From an uncultured Eubacteriales bacterium (GTDB lineage Bacteria; Bacillota; Clostridia; Oscillospirales; UBA644), in contig URFZ01000003.1 in assembly GCA_900547165.1 (NCBI GenBank), forward strand, positions 62,001-126,000: 64,000 bases of DNA. Direction: 5' to 3'. Positions within the stretch are counted from its first letter, which is position 1, and every line of letters begins with the position of its first letter. The notes under the pieces were generated by a model. It searched no databases. It saw nothing but the letters and a program-made list of their open reading frames with translations, and was not told the origin of the DNA. A program made the translations under genes and the position numbers. Shown piece by piece: positions 1 to 6,822 of this stretch.

Positions 1-418
1 AGCGGAAATGCCCGTAACGATGCTTCGTTTCAATATTATTGAAGGCATCGGACCTGTATTGCAGATTGCGGAAGGCTACACCTCCGGCCTTCCCGATGAA
101 ATACACAACGTCATCGACAAGAGAACAGACCCGACTTGGCCGACGACATGGTTCTGTCCGAGACTTACAGGCAAGGGCGCATTCACCGACGTTTACAGCG
201 TAATGGCAAACTGGGGCGCTAACCACGGCGTAACGGTTTACGGTCACGTCGGAGCGGATCTTATCACTCTTGCATCCATGCTTCGCATTCCCGTCAATAT
301 GCATAACGTTCCCGAAGATCAGATATACCGTCCGCATTCTTGGGCGGCATTCGGAACTGATGACAGACAGGCTGCGGACTACGCGGCGTGCAAACAGTAC
401 GGTCCTTTGTACAGATAA
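1..418 (+). CDS. fucI: L-fucose isomerase, C-terminal part (cut by window start)
   Basis: This is the last ~139 codons of an L-fucose isomerase, which interconverts L-fucose and L-fuculose in the cytoplasm. The reading frame is open from base 2 and the gene begins outside the window. The signature stretches [20 protein letters not shown] and [20 protein letters not shown], followed by [12 protein letters not shown], are characteristic of the C-terminal domain of this family. The product ends ...[10 protein letters not shown] fucose mutarotase gene follows 17 bases later in the same direction, which supports a fucose catabolic operon. The start, metal ligands and length cannot be judged because most of the gene is missing. 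Confidence 0.95.
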   Translation, partial: AEMPVTMLRFNIIEGIGPVLQIAEGYTSGLPDEIHNVIDKRTDPTWPTTWFCPRLTGKGAFTDVYSVMANWGANHGVTVYGHVGADLITLASMLRIPVNMHNVPEDQIYRPHSWAAFGTDDRQAADYAACKQYGPLYR

Positions 419-435
419 CAGGGGAGGACTGACTG

Positions 436-870
436 ATGCTGAAAGGCTTATCACCGCTTTTAACACCCGAATTGCTTAAAATTCTCAGCGAGATGGGACA
501 CGGAGACGAGATAGTGCTTGCGGACGGAAATTTTCCGTCCGAGGCTATCGGGAAAAGGGTAGTCAGACTCGATGCTCATACGGGTACTGACGTTCTGAAA
601 GCAGTTATGTCCGTGTTTCCGCTCGATACATATTCAGACCCGAACGCGATGTTGATGGAAGTCGTTCCCGGGGATAACGTCGAAACTCCTATCTGGGACG
701 AATATTCCCGCATAATGAACGATTCCGAGGGCGATAAGGTCAGAATAGGACATATCGAAAGATTTGCCTTCTACGACCGCGCAGAAAAGGCGTATGCGGT
801 AATCGCGACGGGCGAGACCGCGCTGTATGCGAATCTGATACTGAAAAAGGGTGTTATTGTCCCAAACTGA
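436..870 (+). CDS. fucU: L-fucose mutarotase, RbsD/FucU family
   Basis: This 144-residue protein matches FucU, which speeds interconversion of the alpha and beta anomers of L-fucose so that the isomerase receives its preferred form. The N-terminus MLKGLSPLLTPELLKILSEMGHGDEI carries the family histidine at residue 22 and aspartate at residue 30; the C-terminal part has RFAFYDRAEKAYAVIATGE, with the conserved tyrosine and arginine. The length is normal for the family. A GGGGAGG ribosome site precedes the ATG. It follows fucI by 17 bases and is probably co-transcribed; a hairpin closes the operon ten bases after the stop. Confidence 0.95.
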   Translation: MLKGLSPLLTPELLKILSEMGHGDEIVLADGNFPSEAIGKRVVRLDAHTGTDVLKAVMSVFPLDTYSDPNAMLMEVVPGDNVETPIWDEYSRIMNDSEGDKVRIGHIERFAFYDRAEKAYAVIATGETALYANLILKKGVIVPN

Positions 871-879
871 CAGAACTAA

Positions 880-911
880 CAGTAACCCGACGGTTTACCG
901 TCGGGTTACTG
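880..911 (+). terminator. Hairpin at end of fucose operon
   Basis: There is a perfect 14-bp inverted repeat (CAGTAACCCGACGG and its complement) around a TTTA loop, ten bases after the fucU stop. It lacks a T-run after the stem, so it may be a weak or factor-assisted terminator or an mRNA-stabilising end. Confidence 0.6.
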
Positions 912-990
912 TTAAAAACGTAAAACCCGGGATATAAAAATGACCGAATACGAATTGTTTCAAACTTCAACAAATTATCATATTTGGCAC

Positions 991-1019
991 TTGACAAACA
1001 CTCTCAAAAATGATATAAT
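991..1019 (+). promoter_or_regulatory. Sigma-A type promoter for tRNA-Pro
   Basis: TTGACA at 991-996 and TATAAT at 1014-1019 are both perfect consensus boxes with a 17-base spacer, ending 12 bases before the tRNA. Confidence 0.9.
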
Positions 1020-1031
1020 GATTGAGCACTT

Positions 1032-1107
1032 CGGGGTGTAGCGCAGATGGTAGCGTGCTTGGTTCGGGACCAAGAGGTCGTGGGTTCGAATCCCGTCACT
1101 CCGACCA
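1032..1107 (+). tRNA. tRNA-Pro (anticodon CGG)
   Basis: This is a 76-base cloverleaf with encoded CCA. The acceptor arm CGGGGTG pairs with CACTCCG (one G-T pair). The anticodon stem CTTGG/CCAAG encloses TTCGGGA, giving anticodon CGG, which reads CCG proline codons. The T-arm is GTGGGTTCGAATCCCGT. It has its own consensus promoter upstream and a strong terminator directly downstream, so it is transcribed alone. Confidence 0.96.
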
Positions 1108-1108
1108 T

Positions 1109-1155
1109 ATCGAGTATTCATAAGGGATTTCACTTTATGAATACTCGATTTTTTT
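1109..1155 (+). terminator. Intrinsic terminator after tRNA-Pro
   Basis: A perfect 15-bp stem (1109-1123 with 1135-1149) around an 11-base loop is followed by a run of T to 1155. It begins two bases after the tRNA CCA end. Confidence 0.92.
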
Positions 1156-1176
1156 ATATTAATACGGATTATTGAC

Positions 1177-1205
1177 GGAGCAGGTTTTTGCCTGCTCCTT
1201 TTTTT
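1177..1205 (+). terminator. Second intrinsic terminator
   Basis: The stem GGAGCAGG/CCTGCTCC, with a six-base loop, is followed by seven T. It lies 22 bases after the first tRNA terminator with no gene between, so it is a tandem back-up terminator insulating the next operon. Confidence 0.85.
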
Positions 1206-1277
1206 GAGGCTGATGATGTTTTTTGTATTCGGCGCGAGTCTGTTTGCGGAAAGAATGTTAATTCTCGTTAAAAGCTA

Positions 1278-1306
1278 TTGACAAGAGCTGCTGTAACAAT
1301 TATAAT
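1278..1306 (+). promoter_or_regulatory. Promoter of the rhodanese/Rrf2/Msr operon
   Basis: TTGACA (1278-1283) and TATAAT (1301-1306) are perfect consensus boxes separated by 17 bases. The -10 box lies inside an array of TGTAA/TTACA half-sites, so a repressor bound there would compete directly with RNA polymerase. Confidence 0.85.
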
Positions 1307-1336
1307 TACAGTAGAAAATGTAATAGTTTAATTACA
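1292..1336 (+). promoter_or_regulatory. TGTAA/TTACA half-site array, candidate Rrf2 operator
   Basis: Four half-sites alternate in orientation: TGTAA at 1292, TTACA at 1306, TGTAA at 1319, TTACA at 1332, starting 13-14 bases apart. The last pair forms a perfect TGTAAT-N6-ATTACA dyad. The array covers the -10 box and the start of the transcript. The second gene of the operon encodes an Rrf2 regulator, so autoregulation is the natural reading (inference). Confidence 0.6.
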
Positions 1337-1357
1337 ATTAAAAAGGGAGGATATCGA

Positions 1358-1804
1358 ATGAAAAGGTTGTTTTTATTTTTTACTGTTCTGTCTGTTTTTC
1401 TTCTGTCTTCGTGCGTGATACCGTCCCGTCAGGAGAAAACGGAAAGCGCGAAAAACACCGAGGCGTCCGTCGGGACGACCGAAAAGGAAAAGGGTATGTA
1501 TAAAAAGATATCTGCAAAGGAAGCTTATGATATAATGTCCGCCGGCGGCGTTACCGTTGTGGACGTGCGCACGAAGGAGGAATACGACGAGGGGCATATC
1601 AAAGGCGCTGTTCTTGTCCCGAATGAAACAATAGTCAATAATGCTCCGTCGGAACTGCAGGACAAACAAGCCGTCTTGCTTGTTTACTGTCGAAGCGGGC
1701 GGAGAAGCCACGACGCAGCAAATAAACTTTTAGCGTTGGGTTATGAAAATGTTTATGATTTCGGAGGAATAATCGACTGGCCGTATGAAAAGGTTAAGGA
1801 TTGA
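1358..1804 (+). CDS. Rhodanese-domain lipoprotein
   Basis: This 148-residue protein carries a lipoprotein signal (hydrophobic residues 3-18, lipobox LSSC with Cys19) and a low-complexity linker to about residue 47. A single rhodanese domain follows: VVDVRTKEEYDEGHIKGAVLVP and the active loop CRSGRR with Cys111 as the sulfur-carrying residue. Rhodaneses move sulfane sulfur; anchored outside the membrane it would act on extracytoplasmic sulfur species. The start follows an AGGGAGG ribosome site. It is the first gene of a locus with an Rrf2 regulator, MsrAB, CcdA and TlpA, which suggests a role in thiol or sulfur stress. The actual sulfur donor and acceptor are unknown. Confidence 0.9.
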   Translation: MKRLFLFFTVLSVFLLSSCVIPSRQEKTESAKNTEASVGTTEKEKGMYKKISAKEAYDIMSAGGVTVVDVRTKEEYDEGHIKGAVLVPNETIVNNAPSELQDKQAVLLVYCRSGRRSHDAANKLLALGYENVYDFGGIIDWPYEKVKD

Positions 1805-1819
1805 GGAGAAGAAATACTT

Positions 1820-2263
1820 ATGAACAGTTCATTCAGTATTGCGGTTCACGCGCTGGTTTATCTCAATCACATGGAAAGAGTTCTCAGCAGCGAAGAGCTT
1901 GCGCAGAACGTATGCACCAATCCCGTGCTTGTGAGAAAGGTTATGTCCAAGCTGAAAAAGGCGGGCATTGTGACCACAAAGGGCGGGAAATCCGGGGGCT
2001 ATGCCTTTGCCTCGGACGCCGAAACACTTACTTTGGAAACGATAGCCGAGGCGATTGACGCGCATTTTGTCGGTTCTCCGTGGCGCAGCGGGGATATGGA
2101 TAAAGAGTGTCTTATCTCGTCGGGAATGGGCTCGGTGATGGAAAACATCTGCGCCCGGCTTGACGAGCATTGCAGAAAAAGTCTGCGCGGTATCACCGTG
2201 GCAGATATTGACAGAAAAATACTGAAACGCGGAAATGAGCCGTCGATAGATGAAAAAGCGTAA
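1820..2263 (+). CDS. Rrf2 family transcriptional regulator
   Basis: This 147-residue protein has the Rrf2 winged-helix domain in residues 1-80: FSIAVHALVYLNH, the recognition helix NPVLVRKVMSKLKKAGIV, and the wing GGKSGGYAFA. Cysteines at 97, 111 and 118 lie in the region where IscR and NsrR hold a [2Fe-2S] or [4Fe-4S] cluster, but their spacing is not the canonical IscR pattern, so redox or iron-sulfur sensing is only possible. The gene follows the rhodanese by 15 bases with an AGGAGA ribosome site. Because the operon promoter carries a TGTAA/TTACA array, it probably autoregulates the thiol locus. Confidence 0.9.
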   Translation: MNSSFSIAVHALVYLNHMERVLSSEELAQNVCTNPVLVRKVMSKLKKAGIVTTKGGKSGGYAFASDAETLTLETIAEAIDAHFVGSPWRSGDMDKECLISSGMGSVMENICARLDEHCRKSLRGITVADIDRKILKRGNEPSIDEKA

Positions 2264-2504
2264 CGGGAAAATTATATTTCTTCTCCTTTATATTGCGTTC
2301 GCCGTTCTCGGCGCCGTCGGAGGATTTTTGCTTTACCGCTTTGTCTGATGCGGGTCGGGAGGCTGTTCCATAACGGGAAACCCGTATTTCAGCACCGTTA
2401 TCGGCGCTGTTTTCGGAATTCTTGTCGGAATACTTATCCATCCGTCGAAAGCCTTCTCGACCGATGACAAAAAGAACGGGGATTCCGACGGGAATACCCC
2501 CTGA
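2250..2504 (+). CDS. Small DUF6132-like membrane protein with in-frame UGA (possible selenoprotein or broken gene)
   Basis: An ATG at 2250 overlaps the Rrf2 stop and opens a frame of 32 codons that encodes a transmembrane helix (KIIFLLLYIAFAVLGAVGGF then LLYRFV). It then meets UGA at 2346-2348. The same frame continues for 51 codons to UGA at 2502, starting CGSGGCSITGNPYFSTV and containing a second helix. As I remember the DUF6132 family, proteins of about 80 residues with two helices carry V-G-C-x-S-G-x-C-P-I-T at this point, so the UGA sits exactly where glycine is expected. Either selenocysteine is inserted or a single GGA-to-TGA change broke the gene. A hairpin (2351-2355 with 2380-2384, inner GGGA/TTCC) follows the UGA. 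No strong ribosome site is visible; translational coupling to rrf2 is likely. Confidence 0.6.
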
Positions 2505-2540
2505 AAACAACAGAAATACGCATCTTTCGGAGGAAACGGC

Positions 2541-3620
2541 ATGAAACACTTATCAAAATTTTGTATACTGTTGCTTTCTGCTTCTCTTTTTTTATCGGGT
2601 TGCGGTATGAATTCAACTGACAATAAAAAAAATGCGGAGATTGAGCGTATGGATTTTTCGAATGAACGTGAAAATGTGATTTATCTCGCCGGCGGCTGTT
2701 TTTGGGGAATTGAGCATCTGATGCAGTCAATCCCCGGAGTTATCGACGCCGAAAGCGGCTATGCAAACGGAACCTGCAAGGCAGACGCCGAGTATAAGAC
2801 GGTATGTTCCGGTGAAACGGGATTTCGAGAAACCGTGAGAGTGGAATATGACCCCAAAAAAATCAGTCTTGACGCATTGTTGCTTGCTTATTTTTATGTT
2901 ATAGACCCGACAAAACAAAACCGACAGGGAAATGACGTCGGAAGTCAGTATCAGACGGGCATATATTATACAAACGATAAGGCACGGGAAACCGCGCAGC
3001 GGATATACGACCTTGAAAAAAGCCGCCGCAATGAGTTTTTTGTGGAGTTCGGACCTCTTTTGAACTTCTATCCGGCAGAGGAATATCATCAGAATTATCT
3101 GGAAAAAAATCCGAACGGCTACTGCCATATACCACGCGGAGAAATCGAATTATTTTCAAAAATGAAGATTGACCCGGGCGATTATAAAAAGCCCGCAACA
3201 GAAGCGATACGCGAAAAGCTGACGGCGGAGCAGTACCGCATCACACAGGAAAACGGAACGGAACGAGCCTTTAACAATGAGTTCTGGAACAAGTTTGAAA
3301 AGGGGATTTATGTTGATGTCGTGACGGGCGAGCCACTCTTTTCCTCCGCGGATAAGTTTGAAAGCGGCTGCGGCTGGCCGGCATTTTCCAAACCCATTGA
3401 AGCGCCTGCCATTGTGGAGAGGCAGGATAACAGCTACGGAATGAACCGCACGGAGGTTCGCAGTCGGGCAGGAGATTCACATCTGGGGCACGTGTTCACG
3501 GGAGATCCCGATTCTCCGAACGGCGTGCGCTACTGTATAAACAGCGCCGCTCTGCGTTTTATTCCGTATGAAAAAATGGAGAGCGAAGGTTACGGATATC
3601 TGCTGTCCGTTTTTGATTAA
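2541..3620 (+). CDS. msrAB: Peptide methionine sulfoxide reductase MsrA-MsrB fusion, lipoprotein
   Basis: This 359-residue bifunctional enzyme reduces methionine-S-sulfoxide (MsrA) and methionine-R-sulfoxide (MsrB) in damaged proteins. A lipoprotein signal ends in LSGC (Cys21), placing it on the outer face of the membrane. MsrA runs from about residue 45, with the catalytic motif GGCFWG at Cys53 (TGT, not a selenocysteine codon). MsrB follows from about 220, with [24 protein letters not shown] and the catalytic [11 protein letters not shown] at Cys332. The zinc-binding CxxC pairs of some MsrBs are absent. CcdA and a thioredoxin-like protein encoded next door can supply the reducing power. The ATG follows a GGAGG site. 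Confidence 0.95.
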   Translation: MKHLSKFCILLLSASLFLSGCGMNSTDNKKNAEIERMDFSNERENVIYLAGGCFWGIEHLMQSIPGVIDAESGYANGTCKADAEYKTVCSGETGFRETVRVEYDPKKISLDALLLAYFYVIDPTKQNRQGNDVGSQYQTGIYYTNDKARETAQRIYDLEKSRRNEFFVEFGPLLNFYPAEEYHQNYLEKNPNGYCHIPRGEIELFSKMKIDPGDYKKPATEAIREKLTAEQYRITQENGTERAFNNEFWNKFEKGIYVDVVTGEPLFSSADKFESGCGWPAFSKPIEAPAIVERQDNSYGMNRTEVRSRAGDSHLGHVFTGDPDSPNGVRYCINSAALRFIPYEKMESEGYGYLLSVFD

Positions 3621-3638
3621 AAAACTCAGGAGCCGTTT

Positions 3639-4292
3639 ATGGAATTTGTTATTACTTTTTTGGAGGGATTTATCTCGTTTATATCGCCCTGTATGCTGCC
3701 TATGCTGCCTCTGTATATCTCATATTTCGCCGGAGGGGCGGACAAAAAGCACAAGGTGTTTTTGAGAGCATTCAGCTTTATACTCGGTTTTACCGTTGTG
3801 TTCAGTCTTCTCGGACTTTTTGCTGGCACGCTCGGCGCTTTTCTGAAAGAATACAAAACGGTTGTCAACATCGTGGGCGGACTGCTGATTGTTGTTTTCG
3901 GGCTGTCTTATCTTGAAGTTATCAAACTGCCGTTTTTCAAAGGAATGCAAAGCGGACGGACGGCGAATACCGTTGTGTCGGCGTTTCTGTTCGGCATTAT
4001 TTACTCAGTCAGCCTGACGCCCTGCATAGGCGCGTTTCTCGGTTCGGCGCTGGCGCTTGCCGGAACATCCGGGACGGCAGTTAAAGGTGTTCTTTTGCTT
4101 GTGACTTATTCTCTCGGTCTCGGAGCGCCGTTTTTACTGTCCGCGCTGTTGATTGAGAAATTGAACACGGCGTTTACCTTTATTAAAAAGCACTACCGCG
4201 TTATTAACATCGTTTGCGGCTGTTTTCTGATTCTTGTCGGCATTCTTATGGCGTGCGGACTTATGGACGCAATAACGGCTGTTTTTTCATAA
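3639..4292 (+). CDS. ccdA: CcdA-type transmembrane thiol-disulfide transporter
   Basis: This 217-residue integral membrane protein of about six helices has the two signature helices of the CcdA/DsbD-beta family: ISPCMLPMLPLYISYF (Cys18) and SLTPCIGAFLGSA (Cys129). The two cysteines cycle through disulfide exchange to carry electrons from cytoplasmic thioredoxin across the membrane. In this position, 18 bases after msrAB and just before a TlpA-like thioredoxin, it most likely feeds electrons to the external methionine sulfoxide reductase. No cytochrome c maturation genes are in view, which favours this role over cytochrome assembly. Confidence 0.92.
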   Translation: MEFVITFLEGFISFISPCMLPMLPLYISYFAGGADKKHKVFLRAFSFILGFTVVFSLLGLFAGTLGAFLKEYKTVVNIVGGLLIVVFGLSYLEVIKLPFFKGMQSGRTANTVVSAFLFGIIYSVSLTPCIGAFLGSALALAGTSGTAVKGVLLLVTYSLGLGAPFLLSALLIEKLNTAFTFIKKHYRVINIVCGCFLILVGILMACGLMDAITAVFS

Positions 4293-4310
4293 CGGGAAAG
4301 GATTGTTTTT

Positions 4311-4421
4311 ATGAGAATTTCATTAAGAATAAAAAAAGAATACTCAAATTTTGAGAAGCGTTTTGCAAAACCGACCGTCGGGAGCGGTCTCGGGAGAGTA
4401 TTACGCCATAACTTTTACTAA
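4311..4421 (+). CDS. 36-residue basic ORF between ccdA and tlpA, unknown
   Basis: This short ORF begins MRISLRIKKEYSNFEKRF and ends GRVLRHNFY. AAAGGA lies about eight bases before its ATG. It fills the whole gap between ccdA and the next gene, whose AGGAGG ribosome site starts in its stop codon. It is basic, has no membrane segment and no cysteine. I do not recognise a family. It could be a translated spacer, a small partner of the redox system, or noise; the position and ribosome site are the only support. Confidence 0.35.
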   Translation: MRISLRIKKEYSNFEKRFAKPTVGSGLGRVLRHNFY

Positions 4422-4435
4422 GGAGGCGGCAAGGT

Positions 4436-5038
4436 ATGAAGTCCGGATTAAAGTATATTCTTTTCGCGGTCTCGGCCGTGGCTCTGGTTGCGGTCGCCGT
4501 TGCGGCATACAGACATTTGTCGTCTGTAACGCCCGCGCCTTCCGACCCTCCGACAAGCGCGACCTCGCCGTCATCCGTAGATGAAACCGTAAAACCCGGT
4601 GCGTCGGGTAAAGAGAAGACCGCGCCAGATTTCACCGTAACCGACGCAAAAGGCAGGAATGTTACGCTGTCGGAAAGTTTCGGCAGACCCGTTATTCTAA
4701 ACTTTTGGGCGACTTGGTGTCCTCCTTGCCGAAGCGAACTTCCCGCCTTTGAAAAACTGTACAAGAAGTATCAGGCGGAGGTCACGTTTATGATGATAGA
4801 TCTCAGCGACGGTTACAGAGAAACGCCTGACGCGGTAAAAAAATTCCTTTCCGAAAACGGCTACACTTTTCCCGTATATTACGACTCTGAAGTCAGCGCG
4901 GCAAAAGCATACAACGCTTTGTCGATACCTTTTACTGTCGCAATCGATAAAAACGGAAACGTCAAAAAAACGCACCTCGGCGCAATGAGCGAGACGGCGC
5001 TTGAAAGTATGATAAAGTCGGTGATTGAGGCAAAATAA
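4436..5038 (+). CDS. TlpA-like membrane-anchored thioredoxin
   Basis: This 200-residue protein has an N-terminal membrane anchor or signal (residues 5-25), a Ser/Pro/Thr-rich linker to about residue 60, and a TlpA/ResA-type redoxin domain: APDFTVTDAKGRNVTLSESFG, then NFWATWCPPCRSELP with the active Cys95 and Cys98, and the cis-proline loop SIPFTV. Such proteins accept electrons from CcdA and pass them to external protein targets. The AGGAGG ribosome site overlaps the stop of the preceding small ORF. As last gene of the operon it completes the relay thioredoxin to CcdA to TlpA to MsrAB. Confidence 0.93.
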   Translation: MKSGLKYILFAVSAVALVAVAVAAYRHLSSVTPAPSDPPTSATSPSSVDETVKPGASGKEKTAPDFTVTDAKGRNVTLSESFGRPVILNFWATWCPPCRSELPAFEKLYKKYQAEVTFMMIDLSDGYRETPDAVKKFLSENGYTFPVYYDSEVSAAKAYNALSIPFTVAIDKNGNVKKTHLGAMSETALESMIKSVIEAK

Positions 5039-5256
5039 AAGTCACCTTATGTTAAACGGCTTATTGAAAAAAATTCTCCGGTTGCCGCCGTTTCAGAGAA
5101 AACTCATCGGATTTATCTGAAAAGCGTTGACGGTTTTCGGACTCTTACGGTTTTGTGACAACTTTCAATCGTTTTTTCGGTGAATACAGCGTTCTTTTGT
5201 GCTATGATTATATTGCGGAAAGGAAATCCGCAAATAAATTCAAAGGAGCACTTGCC

Positions 5257-6063
5257 ATGAAAAACAAAAAAACTATTCTCTCAACCATTCTCGCGCTTGT
5301 CCTTGCGATGAGTTTCATTATCGCTTCGGCGGCGGTGATTTCCGCAAATGACAACAAATCGTCCGAGCCGCAGAAAAAAATCTGTGTTGCCGCAGGCGAA
5401 ACTTCCGACAGCTGCGGAACGCAGTCTTTTGAAAACTTTGTAAAAGGTCTGTCCTCTTTAACCGAGCAGGAAAAAGCGACGCTTATTGCCGACCTTGAAC
5501 AAATCGAGACGCTTGAGAAGAAGATCGACGAGATCTATGCCCGCATGACTGACGAAAACGCGGACAGTCTTTATGATGAGATCAATGCCGTTGACAGCAA
5601 ACTCGCTGCGGTACTCGAAAGAAACGCAAAACTTTGGGAGCGCGTCAACGATGAGTACGACGAAAAAATTGCCGCGAAAGAACCGGATATGACCCTTGAC
5701 CCCGCCGAAGAGGACTTTAACGGTCATTGCACGGAGAAAGAGGAAACCTATGAGGAATCCATTAAAGGGATGACTTCTCTGACCGAGCAGGAAAAAGCGG
5801 CTCTCCTTGCCGACCTCGCGGAAATCGAAGCTCTTGAAAAAAGAGTTGACACTCTTTATGCAAGCATAAACGACGAAAACGCAGACCGTCTTTATGATGA
5901 AATCGACGCTCTTGAGGACAAAATTGCGGAAATTCTCGAAAGAAACGCAGAGCTTTGGGATCGTGTCGATGCCGAATACGACGAAAAAATTGCGGCAAAT
6001 GAAAAGGATATACCCTTTGATCTGAACGAAGAGGAATATTCTGTCTGCGAAAAAAGAAGATAA
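5257..6063 (+). CDS. Secreted protein with two tandem coiled-coil repeats, unknown function
   Basis: This 268-residue protein has a signal peptide (residues 6-30, likely cleavage after VISA). Two near-identical acidic helical units of about 97 residues follow, with a 107-residue period (SLTEQEKA at 67 and 174; LYDEI, AA/AE-LERNA-LW and DEYDEKIAA/AEYDEKIAA repeated). Four cysteines are present. Start: the ATG at 5257 follows AAAGGAG and fits a signal peptide, unlike in-frame alternatives upstream. I do not recognise the family; the small helical LT-containing units recall periplasmic helper proteins such as Spy or CpxP only loosely. A response regulator and sensor kinase follow 57 bases later, so a stress-sensor pair is plausible (inference). 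Confidence 0.8.
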   Translation: MKNKKTILSTILALVLAMSFIIASAAVISANDNKSSEPQKKICVAAGETSDSCGTQSFENFVKGLSSLTEQEKATLIADLEQIETLEKKIDEIYARMTDENADSLYDEINAVDSKLAAVLERNAKLWERVNDEYDEKIAAKEPDMTLDPAEEDFNGHCTEKEETYEESIKGMTSLTEQEKAALLADLAEIEALEKRVDTLYASINDENADRLYDEIDALEDKIAEILERNAELWDRVDAEYDEKIAANEKDIPFDLNEEEYSVCEKRR

Positions 6064-6073
6064 GAGATACGCG

Positions 6074-6101
6074 CAGAGTCGTGTCGCTCGGCACGACTCT
6101 G
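6074..6101 (+). terminator. Hairpin before the response regulator
   Basis: A 10-bp perfect stem CAGAGTCGTG/CACGACTCTG around an eight-base loop sits between the repeat protein and the response regulator. No T-run follows, so it may only attenuate read-through. Confidence 0.5.
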
Positions 6102-6120
6102 GCTTATTGACGGAGGCTTT

Positions 6121-6822
6121 ATGAAACAGCTCATCTATATCGCGGAAGACGAAAAGAACATAAGAGAAACACTTCGGAGTTTTCTCGAAAACGACGGATA
6201 CGAGGTTTGCGCGTTTGAAACAGGCGACGCGCTTTTAAGCGCGTTTTCCAAAAGACGCGCCGACCTCGTAATTTTGGATATAATGATGCCCGGCACAGAC
6301 GGGCTGACCTGCTGCCGTATTATTAGGGAAAAGGACAAGGTTCCCATAGTTCTGCTGACGGCAAAGGATACCGAATATGACTATGTCAACGGCATTCTTC
6401 AGGGTGGGGACGACTATCTGACAAAGCCTTTTCGTCCGACCGTGCTTCTGATGAGGGTAAAAGCGCTCCTGCGCCGCGTTGAAATGGAGCGCGGAGGCAA
6501 TCCGATGGACAGAGATGTTACCGTTGGAGATCTTCGCTTTTCTGGAGCGGAGAAACAGCTTTTCTGTAAAGGAAAGATCGTTTCTCTTTCTCCGAACGAA
6601 ATGAAAATGCTCCTGTTTTTGATGCACAACGAGGGAAAAGCTTTGTCGCGCGACGAATTGCTCAATCAAATCTGGGGCTATAATGATGAAGTGGAAACGA
6701 GAGTGACCGATGAAACCCTGCGCCGCATACGAAGCAAGCTTTCCGCGGCAGACAGTGACATATTGATAGAAACTGTTTGGGGTTACGGTTATCGATTGCG
6801 ATCGAAAGGGGACGGGGTATGA
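6121..6822 (+). CDS. Two-component response regulator, OmpR/PhoB family
   Basis: This 233-residue protein has a receiver domain (1-120) with acidic pocket EDE at 9-11, phospho-acceptor Asp53 in VILDIMMPGTDG, Thr80 and Lys102 (LTKPF). A C-terminal winged helix follows (about 130-230; LSPNEMKMLLFLMHNEGKALSRDELLNQIWG and VETVWGYGYRL-like end). It is a DNA-binding regulator driven by the kinase encoded next, whose ATG overlaps its stop (ATGA). A GGAGG ribosome site precedes the ATG. Target genes are not evident from the sequence; the secreted repeat protein upstream is the nearest candidate. Confidence 0.95.
   Translation: MKQLIYIAEDEKNIRETLRSFLENDGYEVCAFETGDALLSAFSKRRADLVILDIMMPGTDGLTCCRIIREKDKVPIVLLTAKDTEYDYVNGILQGGDDYLTKPFRPTVLLMRVKALLRRVEMERGGNPMDRDVTVGDLRFSGAEKQLFCKGKIVSLSPNEMKMLLFLMHNEGKALSRDELLNQIWGYNDEVETRVTDETLRRIRSKLSAADSDILIETVWGYGYRLRSKGDGV

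Noticed and set aside
2346..2348. UGA read as glycine or tryptophan genome-wide (altered genetic code)
   Set aside because: UGA ends several intact genes in this window, including fucU, the rhodanese gene and the response regulator, so the standard code applies.
2541..3620. Selenocysteine in the MsrA active site
   Set aside because: The GCFWG cysteine is encoded by TGT, and the MsrB catalytic cysteine by TGT as well.
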